Shown here in pieces: positions 16,715-25,618 of a DNA stretch of 64,000 bases; positions within the stretch are counted from its first letter, which is position 1, and every line of letters begins with the position of its first letter. The DNA comes from Comamonadaceae bacterium (GTDB taxonomy: Bacteria; Pseudomonadota; Gammaproteobacteria; Burkholderiales; Burkholderiaceae_C), in contig CANGIQ010000009.1 of assembly GCA_947453965.1 (NCBI GenBank), forward strand, positions 36,331-100,330. The letters are read 5' to 3'. The notes under the pieces were generated by a model that ran no database searches, was not told where the DNA came from, and saw only the letters and a program-made list of their open reading frames with translations. The translations under genes and the position numbers were made by a program.

Positions 16715-17668
16715 TTAAAGATCAGCCAACACCCGCAAATGCGCTTCCACGCTGCGCGACAGGGCGCTCAAATCGTAGCCGCCCTCCAGACAAGACACGA
16801 TGCGCCCTTGGGCATGACGCGCCGCAATCTCGCGCACGCGGTAGGTGATCCAGCTGTAGTCTTGCTCGGTCAAACCCATTTGCCCCATATCGTCTTCGCG
16901 GTGGGCATCAAAGCCCGCGCTGATGAAAATCAACTCGGGCTTGAACTCTTCCAAGCGAGGCACCCAGTAGTTCTCGACCAGCTCGCGCACTTCCATGCCC
17001 TTGGTATAGGCCGGCACAGGCACATTGACCATGTTGGTGGCGGGATTCTCAGTGCCTGAATAAGGATAGAACGGGTGCTGGAAAAAGCTGACCATCAAGA
17101 CACGGTCGTCGCCGGCCAAGATGTCTTCGGTGCCATTGCCATGGTGCACATCAAAGTCCACCACCGCCACGCGACTCAGACCATGACGCGCCAAGGCGTA
17201 CTTGGCGGCGATCGCCACGTTGTTGAAAAAACAAAACCCACCTGCTTGTTTGCGCGTCGCATGGTGCCCCGGCGGGCGAATGGCACAAAACGCGTTGGCA
17301 AGCTCCCCGGCCAACACCGCATCGGTGGCGGCAATGGCAGCGCCTGCGGAGCACAGGGCCGCCTTCCAGGTCGAGGCATTGATGGCAGTGTCGGCATCCA
17401 AGTGCGCATAGGCCGGGCCGCCTGCGAGTTGGTCTTCGATCAGCTGATCTGACAGACCCCGCAGGGCTGCGATGTACATGCGGTCATGCGCCAGCTCGAT
17501 GTCGGCCAACGGCGCTTCTGGTGCTTCGATGGCGGTCAAGCCCAAATCGACGCCGCTGATGAGCAAGCGGTCTTGGATGGCACTCAATCGCTCGGGGCAT
17601 TCGGGGTGTCCGGCACCCATCTCGTGTTTCCAGCACTGAGGGTGGGTGTAATAGCCAGTTTTACGCAT
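16715..17668 (-). CDS. Histone deacetylase-like family amidohydrolase
   Basis: Zinc deacetylase of the arginase/HDAC superfamily, 317 residues. Catalytic motifs are clear: R-P-P-G-H-H-A-T (charge relay histidines), G-G-F-C-F-F-N-N-V-A-I-A-A, and D-F-D-V-H-H-G-N-G-T, which supplies zinc ligands. Bacterial members deacetylate polyamines, acetoin-related substrates or proteins; the substrate is not evident. The start ATG at 17668 gives the usual Y-Y-T-H-P N-terminus; the longer frame upstream is rejected. Forms a pair with the MscS gene. Confidence 0.92.
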   Translation of the reverse strand: MRKTGYYTHPQCWKHEMGAGHPECPERLSAIQDRLLISGVDLGLTAIEAPEAPLADIELAHDRMYIAALRGLSDQLIEDQLAGGPAYAHLDADTAINASTWKAALCSAGAAIAATDAVLAGELANAFCAIRPPGHHATRKQAGGFCFFNNVAIAAKYALARHGLSRVAVVDFDVHHGNGTEDILAGDDRVLMVSFFQHPFYPYSGTENPATNMVNVPVPAYTKGMEVRELVENYWVPRLEEFKPELIFISAGFDAHREDDMGQMGLTEQDYSWITYRVREIAARHAQGRIVSCLEGGYDLSALSRSVEAHLRVLADL

Positions 17669-17739
17669 GGTCTGTGTCTCGCAACTTCTTGAACTCAGCT
17701 TAACATGCAGGCCTTGCTTTGAGCCCCGGGCGACGCTGC

Positions 17740-18924
17740 GTGACACGACCTACTACCCCCTCTTTTTCAGGCATTGCGCCAAATTTCTCGCCAAGTTTTG
17801 CCTTGCGTCAAATCGCCACCATCGTCGTGTGCATGGCAGCCTGCGCCAGCGCCCCCGCTTGGAGCACCACCCAACACAGCCGCGCTGCCACACACAAACA
17901 CGCCCACAAAGCGCCTAGCAAGGCGATGCGCCAAGTCAGCGGCCCGCACTTTGGTAGCACACCGCAAGTCATCGCGTTGGCCCATGAATTGTCTGAACAA
18001 CACAAGCTGCCCATCGACTGGGTGCGCCAACAACTCAGCGACGCACGGCAACTGCCAGGCGTGCCCAAACTGGTCATGCCACCGCCAGTGAGCGTGCCCA
18101 AAAACTGGCGCGCTTACCGCGAACGCTTCATCGAGCCACGCCGCATTGACGCCGGCGTGCAGTTTTGGCAAACCCACGACAGCGCCTTGCAGCGCGCACA
18201 GCAGACCTACGGTGTGCCTGCGGAAATGATTGTGGGCATCATCGGCGTCGAAACCTTTTACGGCCAACACAAAGGCAACTACCACGTGCTCGATGCGTTG
18301 ACCACGCTGGCCCTGAACTTTCCACAAGCACACCCACGCGCGGCAGAACGGCAAGCGTTTTTCAAATCAGAGCTCGGGCACTTCTTGGTGCAAATGCGCC
18401 AGCAAGCACCCGGCACCGCGCCCATCACCGGCAGCTTTGCAGGGGCCATGGGTTGGCCGCAGTTCATGCCATCGAGCTGGGCCAAGTTTGCGGTGGACTT
18501 TGATGGCGATGGCCGCATCGACTTGCTCAACAGCCCTGTGGACGCCATTGGCTCGGTGGCCAACTACTTCAAGGCCTTTGGCTGGCAAACCGGCATGCCC
18601 ACCCACTATCCCGTCAAGTTTGACGAAGCGCGCTTGGACAAACCCAGCCTGCTCGCCCCCGACATCTTGCCGTCCTTCAGTGTGAGCAACTTCATGGCCA
18701 AAGGCGCGGTGTTGGACAGCGACGCACAACAGCACACAGGCCCGCTGGCTTTGGTCGAACTGTTCAATGGCGACGATGCGCCGAGCTATGTGGCGGGCAC
18801 CGAGAACTTTTATGTGGTGACGCGTTACAACTGGAGCAGCTACTACGCGTTAGCGGTGATTGAATTAGGGCAAGCGGTCAAAGCAGCAATGCCTCTCAAC
18901 GCACAAACCAGCACCGCCCGCTAG
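17740..18924 (+). CDS. mltB: Lytic murein transglycosylase B
   Basis: Periplasmic muramidase (SLT_2 family) cleaving peptidoglycan glycan strands with formation of 1,6-anhydro ends. The catalytic glutamate lies in I-I-G-V-E-T-F-Y-G, and G-S-F-A-G-A-M-G-W-P-Q-F-M-P-S-S-W, the hallmark of MltB, follows. The start is uncertain: no ATG precedes the signal sequence, and GTG at 17740, TTG at 17719 or TTG at 17803 are possible. The hydrophobic signal (Q-I-A-T-I-V-V-C-M-A-A-C) ends in a possible lipobox cysteine, as MltB is often a lipoprotein. Divergent from the HDAC-like gene. Confidence 0.9.
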   Translation: MTRPTTPSFSGIAPNFSPSFALRQIATIVVCMAACASAPAWSTTQHSRAATHKHAHKAPSKAMRQVSGPHFGSTPQVIALAHELSEQHKLPIDWVRQQLSDARQLPGVPKLVMPPPVSVPKNWRAYRERFIEPRRIDAGVQFWQTHDSALQRAQQTYGVPAEMIVGIIGVETFYGQHKGNYHVLDALTTLALNFPQAHPRAAERQAFFKSELGHFLVQMRQQAPGTAPITGSFAGAMGWPQFMPSSWAKFAVDFDGDGRIDLLNSPVDAIGSVANYFKAFGWQTGMPTHYPVKFDEARLDKPSLLAPDILPSFSVSNFMAKGAVLDSDAQQHTGPLALVELFNGDDAPSYVAGTENFYVVTRYNWSSYYALAVIELGQAVKAAMPLNAQTSTAR

Positions 18925-18970
18925 CCACACATCACCCAGTCAGACGATGAATTTTTGAAAAAGGGACAAC

Positions 18971-20461
18971 ATGATCAAGAAAATTGCACTGTGGTTTTTG
19001 CTGTTCATTCTGGTTCTGGCCAGCGTGGTGGGTTTCAACACCTGGCGCAAAGGCTCGCGCCAACTCGTGGTGGACCCGATTGCCAAACTCAGTGTGGACG
19101 AGGCGGCAGTGGCCGCACGGCTGGCCGAGGCGGTGCGCTTCAAAACCATTTCGTCGCGAGACGACGCCGATTTGAATGCGCAAGAGTTTCTGAATTTCCA
19201 GCGCATGCTGGAGCTGAAATTTCCCAAAGTCCACGCCCAGCTGCAGCGCGAACGGGTGGGCAACCTGAGCTTGCTCTACACCTGGAAAGGCACAAACACC
19301 CAAGCAGCACCGGTGATGTTCATGGCGCACCAAGACGTGGTGCCCATCGCACCGGGCACGGAGTCGGACTGGCAGCAAGCCCCGTTCTCAGGCGCCATCA
19401 AAGACGGCTACGTCTGGGGCAGAGGCTCTTGGGACAACAAGGGCAATTTGATGGCCCAGCTCGAAGCCATCGAACAGCTGCTGACTGAAGGCTACACGCC
19501 TGCACGCACGCTGTACCTGGGGTACGGCGCAGACGAAGAAGTCAGCGGCGCCCGAGGCGCGGCTCAAATTTCACGCTTGCTGGAGTCCCGCAAGGTCCAT
19601 CTTGACTTTGTGATTGACGAAGGCTTGCTGGTGCTCGACAGCGTGATGCCCGGCATACGCCAACCCAGCGCCATCATTGGCGTGGCTGAAAAGGGTTATC
19701 TGTCAGTGCGCCTGAAGATGACGGGCACACCCGGTCATTCGTCCATGCCCCCAGCCCAAGGCGAAGGCGTGATTGCGATGATGAGTTCGGCCCTCAAGCA
19801 ACTCGACGATCACCCCTTGCCCGGTGGTTTGTCTGGTGGCATCGCGGCTGAAATGTTCGACACGCTCGCACCTGAGATGAGTGGGTTCAACCGGGTGGCC
19901 TTGTCGAACCTGTGGCTTTTTGGGCCGCTGATTCAACGCCAGCTGGAGGCCAAGGGCAGCACCAATGCCATGCTTCGCACCACCACCGCGCTGACCATTG
20001 TGAACGCGGGCAACAAGGAAAATGTGCTGCCCGGTCGGGCCGAAGCGATGGTGAACTTTCGCATCCTGCCGGGTGACAACATCGATCATGTGATGGACCA
20101 CATGCAGACCCAGATCAAAAAAGTAACGCCTCGGTTTGAGCTGGAGCCCCTGCCAGGCGCCACCAACGCATCCAAGGTGGCGCCGACCAACTCGCAGCAG
20201 TACAAGCTGCTCAATCAAACCATCCGCGAAGTTTTTTCAGATGCCGTGGTGGCCCCAGGCCTCATGGTGGCAGCCACCGACTCGGCGCACTACGACCGCA
20301 TCAGCGACCACATCTTCAAGTTCTCACCGGTGCGCGCCAATGCCGAAGACATCAAGCGTTTTCATGGCACCAATGAGCGTCTGAGCACCGCCAACTACGC
20401 AGATGCGATTCGTTTCTACCATCGCCTGGCGCAACAGGCCACGCGCACGCCTGCGCCTTGA
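18971..20461 (+). CDS. M20 family metallopeptidase (PM20D1/carboxypeptidase S-like)
   Basis: Protein of 496 residues with an N-terminal membrane helix or uncleaved signal (residues 4-23) and an M20 dizinc hydrolase domain. Metal and catalytic motifs are M-A-H-Q-D-V-V-P, W-G-R-G-S-W-D-N-K-G, and G-A-D-E-E-V-S-G. The combination of an N-terminal helix and the W-x-x-x-P-F-S-G region places it with carboxypeptidase S and PM20D1 enzymes, which cleave or join N-acyl amino acids or dipeptides. The exact substrate is unknown. The ribosome site AAAGGGA precedes the ATG. Confidence 0.9.
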   Translation: MIKKIALWFLLFILVLASVVGFNTWRKGSRQLVVDPIAKLSVDEAAVAARLAEAVRFKTISSRDDADLNAQEFLNFQRMLELKFPKVHAQLQRERVGNLSLLYTWKGTNTQAAPVMFMAHQDVVPIAPGTESDWQQAPFSGAIKDGYVWGRGSWDNKGNLMAQLEAIEQLLTEGYTPARTLYLGYGADEEVSGARGAAQISRLLESRKVHLDFVIDEGLLVLDSVMPGIRQPSAIIGVAEKGYLSVRLKMTGTPGHSSMPPAQGEGVIAMMSSALKQLDDHPLPGGLSGGIAAEMFDTLAPEMSGFNRVALSNLWLFGPLIQRQLEAKGSTNAMLRTTTALTIVNAGNKENVLPGRAEAMVNFRILPGDNIDHVMDHMQTQIKKVTPRFELEPLPGATNASKVAPTNSQQYKLLNQTIREVFSDAVVAPGLMVAATDSAHYDRISDHIFKFSPVRANAEDIKRFHGTNERLSTANYADAIRFYHRLAQQATRTPAP

Positions 20462-20482
20462 TACAAGAGGTGATGGGAAAAG

Positions 20483-20508
20483 GCATAAAAAATCGCCATT
20501 TTTTATGC
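20483..20508. repeat. Perfect AT-rich hairpin (11-base arms) after the M20 peptidase gene
   Basis: GCATAAAAAAT and ATTTTTTATGC are exact reverse complements around the loop CGCC. It follows the M20 stop by 22 bases. The T run lies inside the second arm, so it could be a weak terminator or a protein-binding site; it is immediately followed by the larger palindrome. Confidence 0.7.
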
Positions 20509-20514
20509 ATATGC

Positions 20515-20559
20515 CGGATAATGTGTATAGAAATTTAAAATTTCTATACACATTATCCG
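20515..20559. repeat. Exact 45-base palindrome overlapping the fic promoter region
   Basis: Two 22-base arms, exact reverse complements, meet at a single central A. The left arm begins CGGATAATGTGTATAG and the right arm ends CTATACACATTATCCG. The element is much richer in A and T than its surroundings and ends 14 bases before the fic ATG. Such length and perfection exceed a typical terminator, and no T tract follows, so an autoregulatory operator bound by a dimer or tetramer is the best guess. It contains -10-like sequences (TATAGA, CATTAT). Confidence 0.75.
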
Positions 20560-20572
20560 ATTGAGCTGCCCT

Positions 20573-21655
20573 ATGCCCTCACTTCTATCGCTTGAAGCAC
20601 TGAATCCATCGAGGTTCGACACGCCAGCTATCCTCAGAAAGTTAGCAAGCAGCAGTCGTCGCTTGGCTGAACTGAAGGGGGTTGCAGCATCTATTCCCAA
20701 TCAAGGCATTCTGATCAACACCTTGGGCTTGCAAGAAGCAAAGGACAGTTCCGAAATTGAAAACATCGTCACCACACACGATGAGTTGTTCAAAGATGAT
20801 GCAGACCTTGATGCTTTTTCCAACCTCGCAGCCAAAGAGGTGTTACGTTACCGCCAAGCGTTGCGGGTGGGGTTTGAGCAGGTACGTTCCAGCGGATTAC
20901 TTACCGCGAATCACATCATCGAAATTCAACGACAGCTAGAACGTAACCATGCGGGCTTTCGCAAGCTGCCAGGCACAACGCTTAAAGACGGTTCTGGTAA
21001 GACGGTTTACACCCCACCGCAAGACCCAACAGAAATTGTAGAACTCATGCGTGGACTGGAGCTGTTCATGAATGATCCCAGTCTTTTCAACGTGGACCCG
21101 CTCATTAAGATGGCTCTGTTGCATCATCAGTTCGAGAGCATTCATCCCTTCTACGATGGCAACGGCCGCACGGGGCGAATTGTGAATGTGTTGTATCTGG
21201 TGAAAGAGGGTCTGCTGGACATCCCCGTGCTTTACCTGAGTCACCACATTGTCCGAACCAAGGCTGATTACTACCGCCTGCTGCAAACGGTAAGGGAGCA
21301 AGACAACTGGGAAGAATGGGTGCTCTACATGCTAGAGGCCGTAGAAGTCACGGCACAACAAACCATACATACTGTTCAGGCCATCAAGGCAGCGCTGATG
21401 GACTACAAGCACCGCATTCGAGCTGAGCACAAGTTTTACAGCCAAGACCTCATCAACAATCTATTCACTCACCCCTATACCAAAATAGATTTCTTGCAGC
21501 GTGATCTAGGTGTGTCTCGACTGACAGCCACCAAATACCTAGACACACTGGTGAGCACAGGTTTTTTAAAAAAACAAAAAATTGGCCGCAGCAGCTATTA
21601 CGTCAATCTGGCGCTGAACCAAATTCTTTTGGCACAACACAGCGAGCCCACATAA
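20573..21655 (+). CDS. Fic family protein, class II, with C-terminal winged helix
   Basis: Fic enzymes transfer AMP (or another nucleotide part) onto protein hydroxyls. The core motif H191-P-F-Y-D-G-N-G-R-T-G-R202 is intact, including the catalytic histidine. An inhibitory motif S59-x3-E63-N64 lies N-terminal to it, making this a self-inhibited class II Fic like Shewanella SoFic, which also has about 370 residues. The C-terminus (about residues 300-345) looks like a winged helix-turn-helix, consistent with binding the 45-base palindrome upstream. The ATG at 20573 is preferred to the TTG at 20561. By eye the gene is less GC-rich than its neighbours, suggesting transfer. Confidence 0.92.
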   Translation: MPSLLSLEALNPSRFDTPAILRKLASSSRRLAELKGVAASIPNQGILINTLGLQEAKDSSEIENIVTTHDELFKDDADLDAFSNLAAKEVLRYRQALRVGFEQVRSSGLLTANHIIEIQRQLERNHAGFRKLPGTTLKDGSGKTVYTPPQDPTEIVELMRGLELFMNDPSLFNVDPLIKMALLHHQFESIHPFYDGNGRTGRIVNVLYLVKEGLLDIPVLYLSHHIVRTKADYYRLLQTVREQDNWEEWVLYMLEAVEVTAQQTIHTVQAIKAALMDYKHRIRAEHKFYSQDLINNLFTHPYTKIDFLQRDLGVSRLTATKYLDTLVSTGFLKKQKIGRSSYYVNLALNQILLAQHSEPT

Positions 21656-21670
21656 AGCCATCGTGTGCGA

Positions 21671-22762
21671 TCAAGCCCCCTGTGCCAGCGCCCACTGCAC
21701 ATGCTCACGCACCAAGGCGTTGTCATGCAGGGCATGTGCTTGCAGGGCTTGGCGCAACGCGGGCAATTCCACCTGTCGTAAGGCATTGCCCGCAGCCACG
21801 GCCAGGTTGCGCAGCCAACGCACATGGCCGATGCGACGAATGGGGCTGCCCTCGGTGTAGCGCAAAAACTCGTCTTCGGTCCACGCCAGCAGGCGGGCCA
21901 TGCTTTGGCCCACCAAGCCTTCGCGCACATCAAAGTCGGGCAAGGTGCTGACTTGGGCAAATTTGTTCCAGGGGCAAATCAGCTGGCAATCGTCACAGCC
22001 GTAAATGTGGTTGCCCATCAGAGGGCGCAGATCTTCGGGAATGGCCCCATCGTGCTCAATCGTCAAATACGAAATGCAGCGCCGTGCATCCACCACCCCC
22101 GGCGCCACAATGGCTTGCGTGGGGCACACATCGATACAGGCGGTGCACTGACCGCAGTGGGCCGTCACGGCGGGTGTGGTCGGCAAAGCAAGGTTGAGAA
22201 AAATCTCACCCAAAAAGAACATCGAGCCCGCCTCGCGGTTGAGCACCAAGGTGTGCTTGCCGCGCCAGCCCTGCCCGCTGCGGGTGGCCAGCTCAGCCTC
22301 GAGCACCGGGGCCGAATCGGTGAAGGCACGGTACTGCAAACCGCCCTCGCCTTGCTCGGATGCCAAATACTGGTCGATCTGCTGGGCCAAGCTGTCCAGG
22401 CGTTGCCGCAAGACCTTGTGGTAATCGCGCCCCCGGGCATAGACGGACACCACGGCCTCCTCGGCTTGGCGCAAGCGGCGCCATTCGGTGTCTTGCCAGT
22501 CGGACTCGGTGTTGCGCGGCAAGTAGTTCATGCGGGCGGTGAGCACGCTCAAGGTGCCGGGCACCAGTTCTTGCGGGCGGGCGCGTTTCATGCCGTGGCG
22601 GGCCATATAGTCCATGCTGCCGTGGAAGTTTTGCGACAGCCAGGCCTGCAATGCAGGCTCGGCCGACGACAAATCCACAGGGGCCACTGCAATTTGGGAA
22701 AATCCCAGGGCTTGACCCCAAATTTGAATTTGCGACAGCAACAATGTGTGATCTAACGACAC
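21671..22762 (-). CDS. queG: Epoxyqueuosine reductase
   Basis: Cobalamin-dependent iron-sulfur enzyme of 363 residues that makes queuosine from epoxyqueuosine in tRNA. Two [4Fe-4S] motifs are present: C-G-Q-C-T-A-C-I-D-V-C-P-T and Y-G-C-D-D-C-Q-L-I-C-P-W-N, with the conserved R-R-C-I-S-Y-L-T-I-E-H between them. The start is GTG at 22762, supported by AAGGA upstream. Its 5' end is 9 bases from the divergent tsaE start, an arrangement common in betaproteobacteria. Confidence 0.96.
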   Translation of the reverse strand: MSLDHTLLLSQIQIWGQALGFSQIAVAPVDLSSAEPALQAWLSQNFHGSMDYMARHGMKRARPQELVPGTLSVLTARMNYLPRNTESDWQDTEWRRLRQAEEAVVSVYARGRDYHKVLRQRLDSLAQQIDQYLASEQGEGGLQYRAFTDSAPVLEAELATRSGQGWRGKHTLVLNREAGSMFFLGEIFLNLALPTTPAVTAHCGQCTACIDVCPTQAIVAPGVVDARRCISYLTIEHDGAIPEDLRPLMGNHIYGCDDCQLICPWNKFAQVSTLPDFDVREGLVGQSMARLLAWTEDEFLRYTEGSPIRRIGHVRWLRNLAVAAGNALRQVELPALRQALQAHALHDNALVREHVQWALAQGA

Positions 22763-22771
22763 CCGACATCC

Positions 22772-23251
22772 TTGAACAATTCAGCCATTGTAAAAACTCT
22801 TGTTTGGCCTGATGAGGCCGCCACCACCGCCTTCGCGCAGCAGCTGGCGACGGCCTTGACGCGCGCGCACAACGGCTTGAACGCGTGCATCACGCTCGAA
22901 GGCGACTTGGGCGCAGGCAAGACCACTTTGGTGCGCCATCTGCTGCGCGCACTGGGTGTGCAAGGCCGCATCAAGAGCCCCACCTATGCGGTGGTTGAAC
23001 CCTATCAGGTGGCGGCAGGTGCGGTCTGGCACTTTGACTTTTACCGCTTCAGCGATCCACGCGAATGGGAAGACGCGGGCTTTCGTGACATTTTTGCCAG
23101 CCCCGGACTCAAGCTGTGCGAGTGGCCCCAGCAGGCCCAAGGCGTGATGCCCACGCCCGACCTGAGCCTGCACATCGAAGTGACAGACGACGAACAACGC
23201 CGCGTCACCTTGCGCGCCCTCACCCCATCTGCAGAGGCTTTGCTCGCATGA
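22772..23251 (+). CDS. tsaE: tRNA threonylcarbamoyladenosine biosynthesis ATPase
   Basis: ATPase partner of TsaB and TsaD in making the t6A modification of tRNA. The Walker A motif is G-D-L-G-A-G-K-T-T-L-V near residue 50, followed by S-P-T-Y-A-V-V-E-P-Y and H-F-D-F-Y-R, all typical of TsaE. The product has about 159 residues. The start is uncertain: TTG at 22772 is the only standard codon before the conserved region and has no clear ribosome site. Its stop overlaps the amidase ATG (ATGA), indicating coupling. tsaD lies elsewhere in this window. Confidence 0.93.
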   Translation: MNNSAIVKTLVWPDEAATTAFAQQLATALTRAHNGLNACITLEGDLGAGKTTLVRHLLRALGVQGRIKSPTYAVVEPYQVAAGAVWHFDFYRFSDPREWEDAGFRDIFASPGLKLCEWPQQAQGVMPTPDLSLHIEVTDDEQRRVTLRALTPSAEALLA

Positions 23252-24660
23252 CGCCACTGAACCGACGCACCTTGCTCCAAAGCGGCAGCTTGGCCTTGCT
23301 CTTAGGTCAGGCAGACATTGCCTGGGGCGCCACGATTGTGGCGGTACGCGTGTGGCCGGCCGCCGACTACACCCGAGTCACGATTGAGAGCGACACCGCC
23401 CTCAAAACCGTGCCCTTGTTTGTGGCCAACCCACCGCGCTTGGCGGTGGACATTGAAGGCATTGAGCTCAACCCTGCCCTGCGCGAACTGGTGGGCAAGG
23501 TGCGCTCGGACGACCCCTACATCACCGGCGTGCGGGTGGGCCAGTACACCAGCAACACTGTGCGCTTGGTGCTCGATTTGCGCCGCATGGTCAAGCCACA
23601 GGTGTTCAACCTCGCGCCCGTGCAAGCGGGCAATGCACGCTACCAACACCGCTTGGTGCTGGACCTCTACCCCACCCAGGTGGCCGACCCGCTGGAGGCC
23701 TTGATTGCCGAGCGACTCAACGGTGCCTCGCCCTCCAACAACGTACCGTCGATGACGGCAACCCCCACACCACCGCCCGCGTCCAAACTCACCACCCGCC
23801 CCGACCCCTTGGCCGATTTGATGGGCAGCCAAGACCGCAAGCCCCAGGCCCTGCCAGCCACGCCCGCAGCTTCTGCGGCATCCTCGACGGCGTCGGTAGC
23901 AGCACACACATCGCCGGATTCCGAACGTTTCATCATCGTGGCGCTCGACCCCGGCCATGGCGGCGAAGACCCGGGGGCCATTGGCCCACGGGGCACCAAA
24001 GAAAAAGATGTGGTGCTGCAAATTGCCCACCGCATGCGCGATCGCATCAACAACACCGTCATTGCCACCCGCCACGGCAACCTGCCCATGCGTGCGTTCT
24101 TGACGCGCGATGCCGACTTCTTTGTGCCCTTGCAGATGCGGGTAGAAAAAGCACGCCGCGTGCAAGCCGATTTGTTTGTCAGCCTCCATGCCGATGCGTT
24201 TCTCACGCCCGATGCACGCGGGGCCAGCGTGTTTGCCTTGAGCCAAGGTGCGGCATCGAGCGCACAAGCCCGCTGGATGGCCAAACAAGAAAACCGCGCC
24301 GATTTGGTGGGTGGCCTGAACATCAAAACCCAAGACGCCACCGTGCAGCGCGCCTTGCTGGACATGAGCACCACGGCCCAAATCAACGACAGCCTGAAGC
24401 TGGGCAGCGAGATGCTGGGGCAAATTCGCCGCATCGGCAAACTGCACAAACCGCATGTGGAGCAAGCGGGTTTTGCGGTGCTCAAAGCACCAGATATTCC
24501 GAGCGTGCTGGTGGAAACTGCCTTCATCAGCAACCCGGAAGAAGAAGCACGTTTGATCACCGACGCCTACCAAAACGAACTGGCCAATGCGCTGATGAAA
24601 AGCATTGAACGCTACTTCTCGCGCAACCCACCTTTGGCGCGCACGCGCGCCAACACCTGA
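23248..24660 (+). CDS. amiC: N-acetylmuramoyl-L-alanine amidase with AMIN domain
   Basis: Periplasmic zinc amidase (470 residues) that splits septal peptidoglycan during daughter-cell separation. The N-terminus [12 protein letters not shown] carries a twin-arginine-like signal, as AmiC of E. coli does. An AMIN localisation domain spans about residues 30-140, a proline/alanine-rich linker about 150-220, and an Amidase_3 domain follows with D-P-G-H-G-G, S-L-H-A-D-A and V-E-T-A-F-I-S-N motifs. The ATG at 23248 overlaps the tsaE stop; the longer frame lies inside tsaE. Could equally be called amiA/B-like by some pipelines. Confidence 0.94.
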   Translation: MTPLNRRTLLQSGSLALLLGQADIAWGATIVAVRVWPAADYTRVTIESDTALKTVPLFVANPPRLAVDIEGIELNPALRELVGKVRSDDPYITGVRVGQYTSNTVRLVLDLRRMVKPQVFNLAPVQAGNARYQHRLVLDLYPTQVADPLEALIAERLNGASPSNNVPSMTATPTPPPASKLTTRPDPLADLMGSQDRKPQALPATPAASAASSTASVAAHTSPDSERFIIVALDPGHGGEDPGAIGPRGTKEKDVVLQIAHRMRDRINNTVIATRHGNLPMRAFLTRDADFFVPLQMRVEKARRVQADLFVSLHADAFLTPDARGASVFALSQGAASSAQARWMAKQENRADLVGGLNIKTQDATVQRALLDMSTTAQINDSLKLGSEMLGQIRRIGKLHKPHVEQAGFAVLKAPDIPSVLVETAFISNPEEEARLITDAYQNELANALMKSIERYFSRNPPLARTRANT

Positions 24661-24665
24661 TCGCC

Positions 24666-24929
24666 ATGACACAAGCCCCCAGCCAACCGCGCAACCCCTT
24701 GCACGGCCTGACGCTCGAAAAAATCATCACCCAGCTGGCTGACTACTACGGTTGGGAAGGTTTGGGCGAACGCATCAACATCCGTTGCTTCACCCACGAC
24801 CCCAGCATCAATTCGAGCTTGAAGTTCTTGCGTAAAACCCCCTGGGCACGCGAAAAGGTGGAGAGCCTGTATTTGTTCATGCTGCGCGACATACGCCGCG
24901 CAGACCCAGCAGATTCACACAGCGCTTAA
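24666..24929 (+). CDS. VF530 family DNA-binding protein (DUF2132)
   Basis: Small protein of 87 residues with the compact VF530 domain: [13 protein letters not shown] and G-W-x-x-L-G-x-x-I-N-I-R-C-F, then [17 protein letters not shown]. The family's structure is known and DNA binding is proposed, but the cellular role is unclear. It begins 5 bases after the amidase stop, so it may be cotranscribed with tsaE and amiC. Confidence 0.9.
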   Translation: MTQAPSQPRNPLHGLTLEKIITQLADYYGWEGLGERINIRCFTHDPSINSSLKFLRKTPWAREKVESLYLFMLRDIRRADPADSHSA

Positions 24930-24940
24930 AGCGCAAACCC

Positions 24941-25585
24941 TCAGACCTGCGGCTGGCGCGAGGCTTTCCACGAGCCATAAATGGCCAACAGACCGGGCAC
25001 CAAAATCATGGCCCAAATGATTTTGTCCAAATTGGTTTTGACCCAAGCGATATTGCCAAAGAAGTAGCCTGCGCTGACGATGCCGCCCACCCACAAGGCG
25101 CCGCCTGTCACGTCATAAAACGTGAACTTGCGTCGCGTCATCTGCGCCACGCCCGCCACAAAGGGCGCAAAGGTACGCACAAAGGGCATGAAGCGTGCGG
25201 CCACCAAGGTCACGCCACCGTAACGTTCGTAAAACGCATGGGCTTGGTCAAAGGCGCGGCGGTTGAAAAACCGTGAGTCTTCCCATGCAAACACCTTGTG
25301 GCCAAAGTAACGCCCAATCGTGTAATTGGTTTGGTTGCCTGCCACCGCTGCCGTGAACAACAACGCCAAAGACAGCGTGTAATCCATCAACCCCGCACCA
25401 CACATGGCGCCCACCACAAACAGCAGCGAGTCCCCTGGCAAGAACGGCATGACCACCAAGCCCGTCTCCACAAAGATGATGAGAAACAGCAAGGCATACA
25501 CCCACACGCCATAGGCTTGCACAAAGCTCTCCAGGTAGCGGTCGATGTGCAAGATGAAGTCGATCAAGAAGGTAACAAGTTCCAT
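24941..25585 (-). CDS. DedA family (VTT domain) membrane protein
   Basis: Integral membrane protein of 214 residues. DedA proteins are lipid-carrier flippases or related transporters; several recycle undecaprenyl phosphate or phosphatidylethanolamine. Signatures are F-L-P-G-D-S-L-L-F-V-V-G-A (about residue 48) and A-A-R-F-M-P-F-V-R-T-F-A-P-F-V-A-G. The start is ATG 25585 or, three codons earlier, ATG 25594. Convergent with the VF530 gene and divergent from mutL, with only about 30 bases between the two starts. Confidence 0.92.
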   Translation of the reverse strand: MELVTFLIDFILHIDRYLESFVQAYGVWVYALLFLIIFVETGLVVMPFLPGDSLLFVVGAMCGAGLMDYTLSLALLFTAAVAGNQTNYTIGRYFGHKVFAWEDSRFFNRRAFDQAHAFYERYGGVTLVAARFMPFVRTFAPFVAGVAQMTRRKFTFYDVTGGALWVGGIVSAGYFFGNIAWVKTNLDKIIWAMILVPGLLAIYGSWKASRQPQV

Positions 25586-25618
25586 GCGCTGCATTATCCC
25601 TGCCCGTAAAATCTGGCT

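Noticed and set aside
20515..20559. CRISPR repeat, transposon end or attachment site for the long palindrome
   Set aside because: Only one copy exists in the window, there are no spacers, transposase or integrase genes, and no target duplication could be seen.
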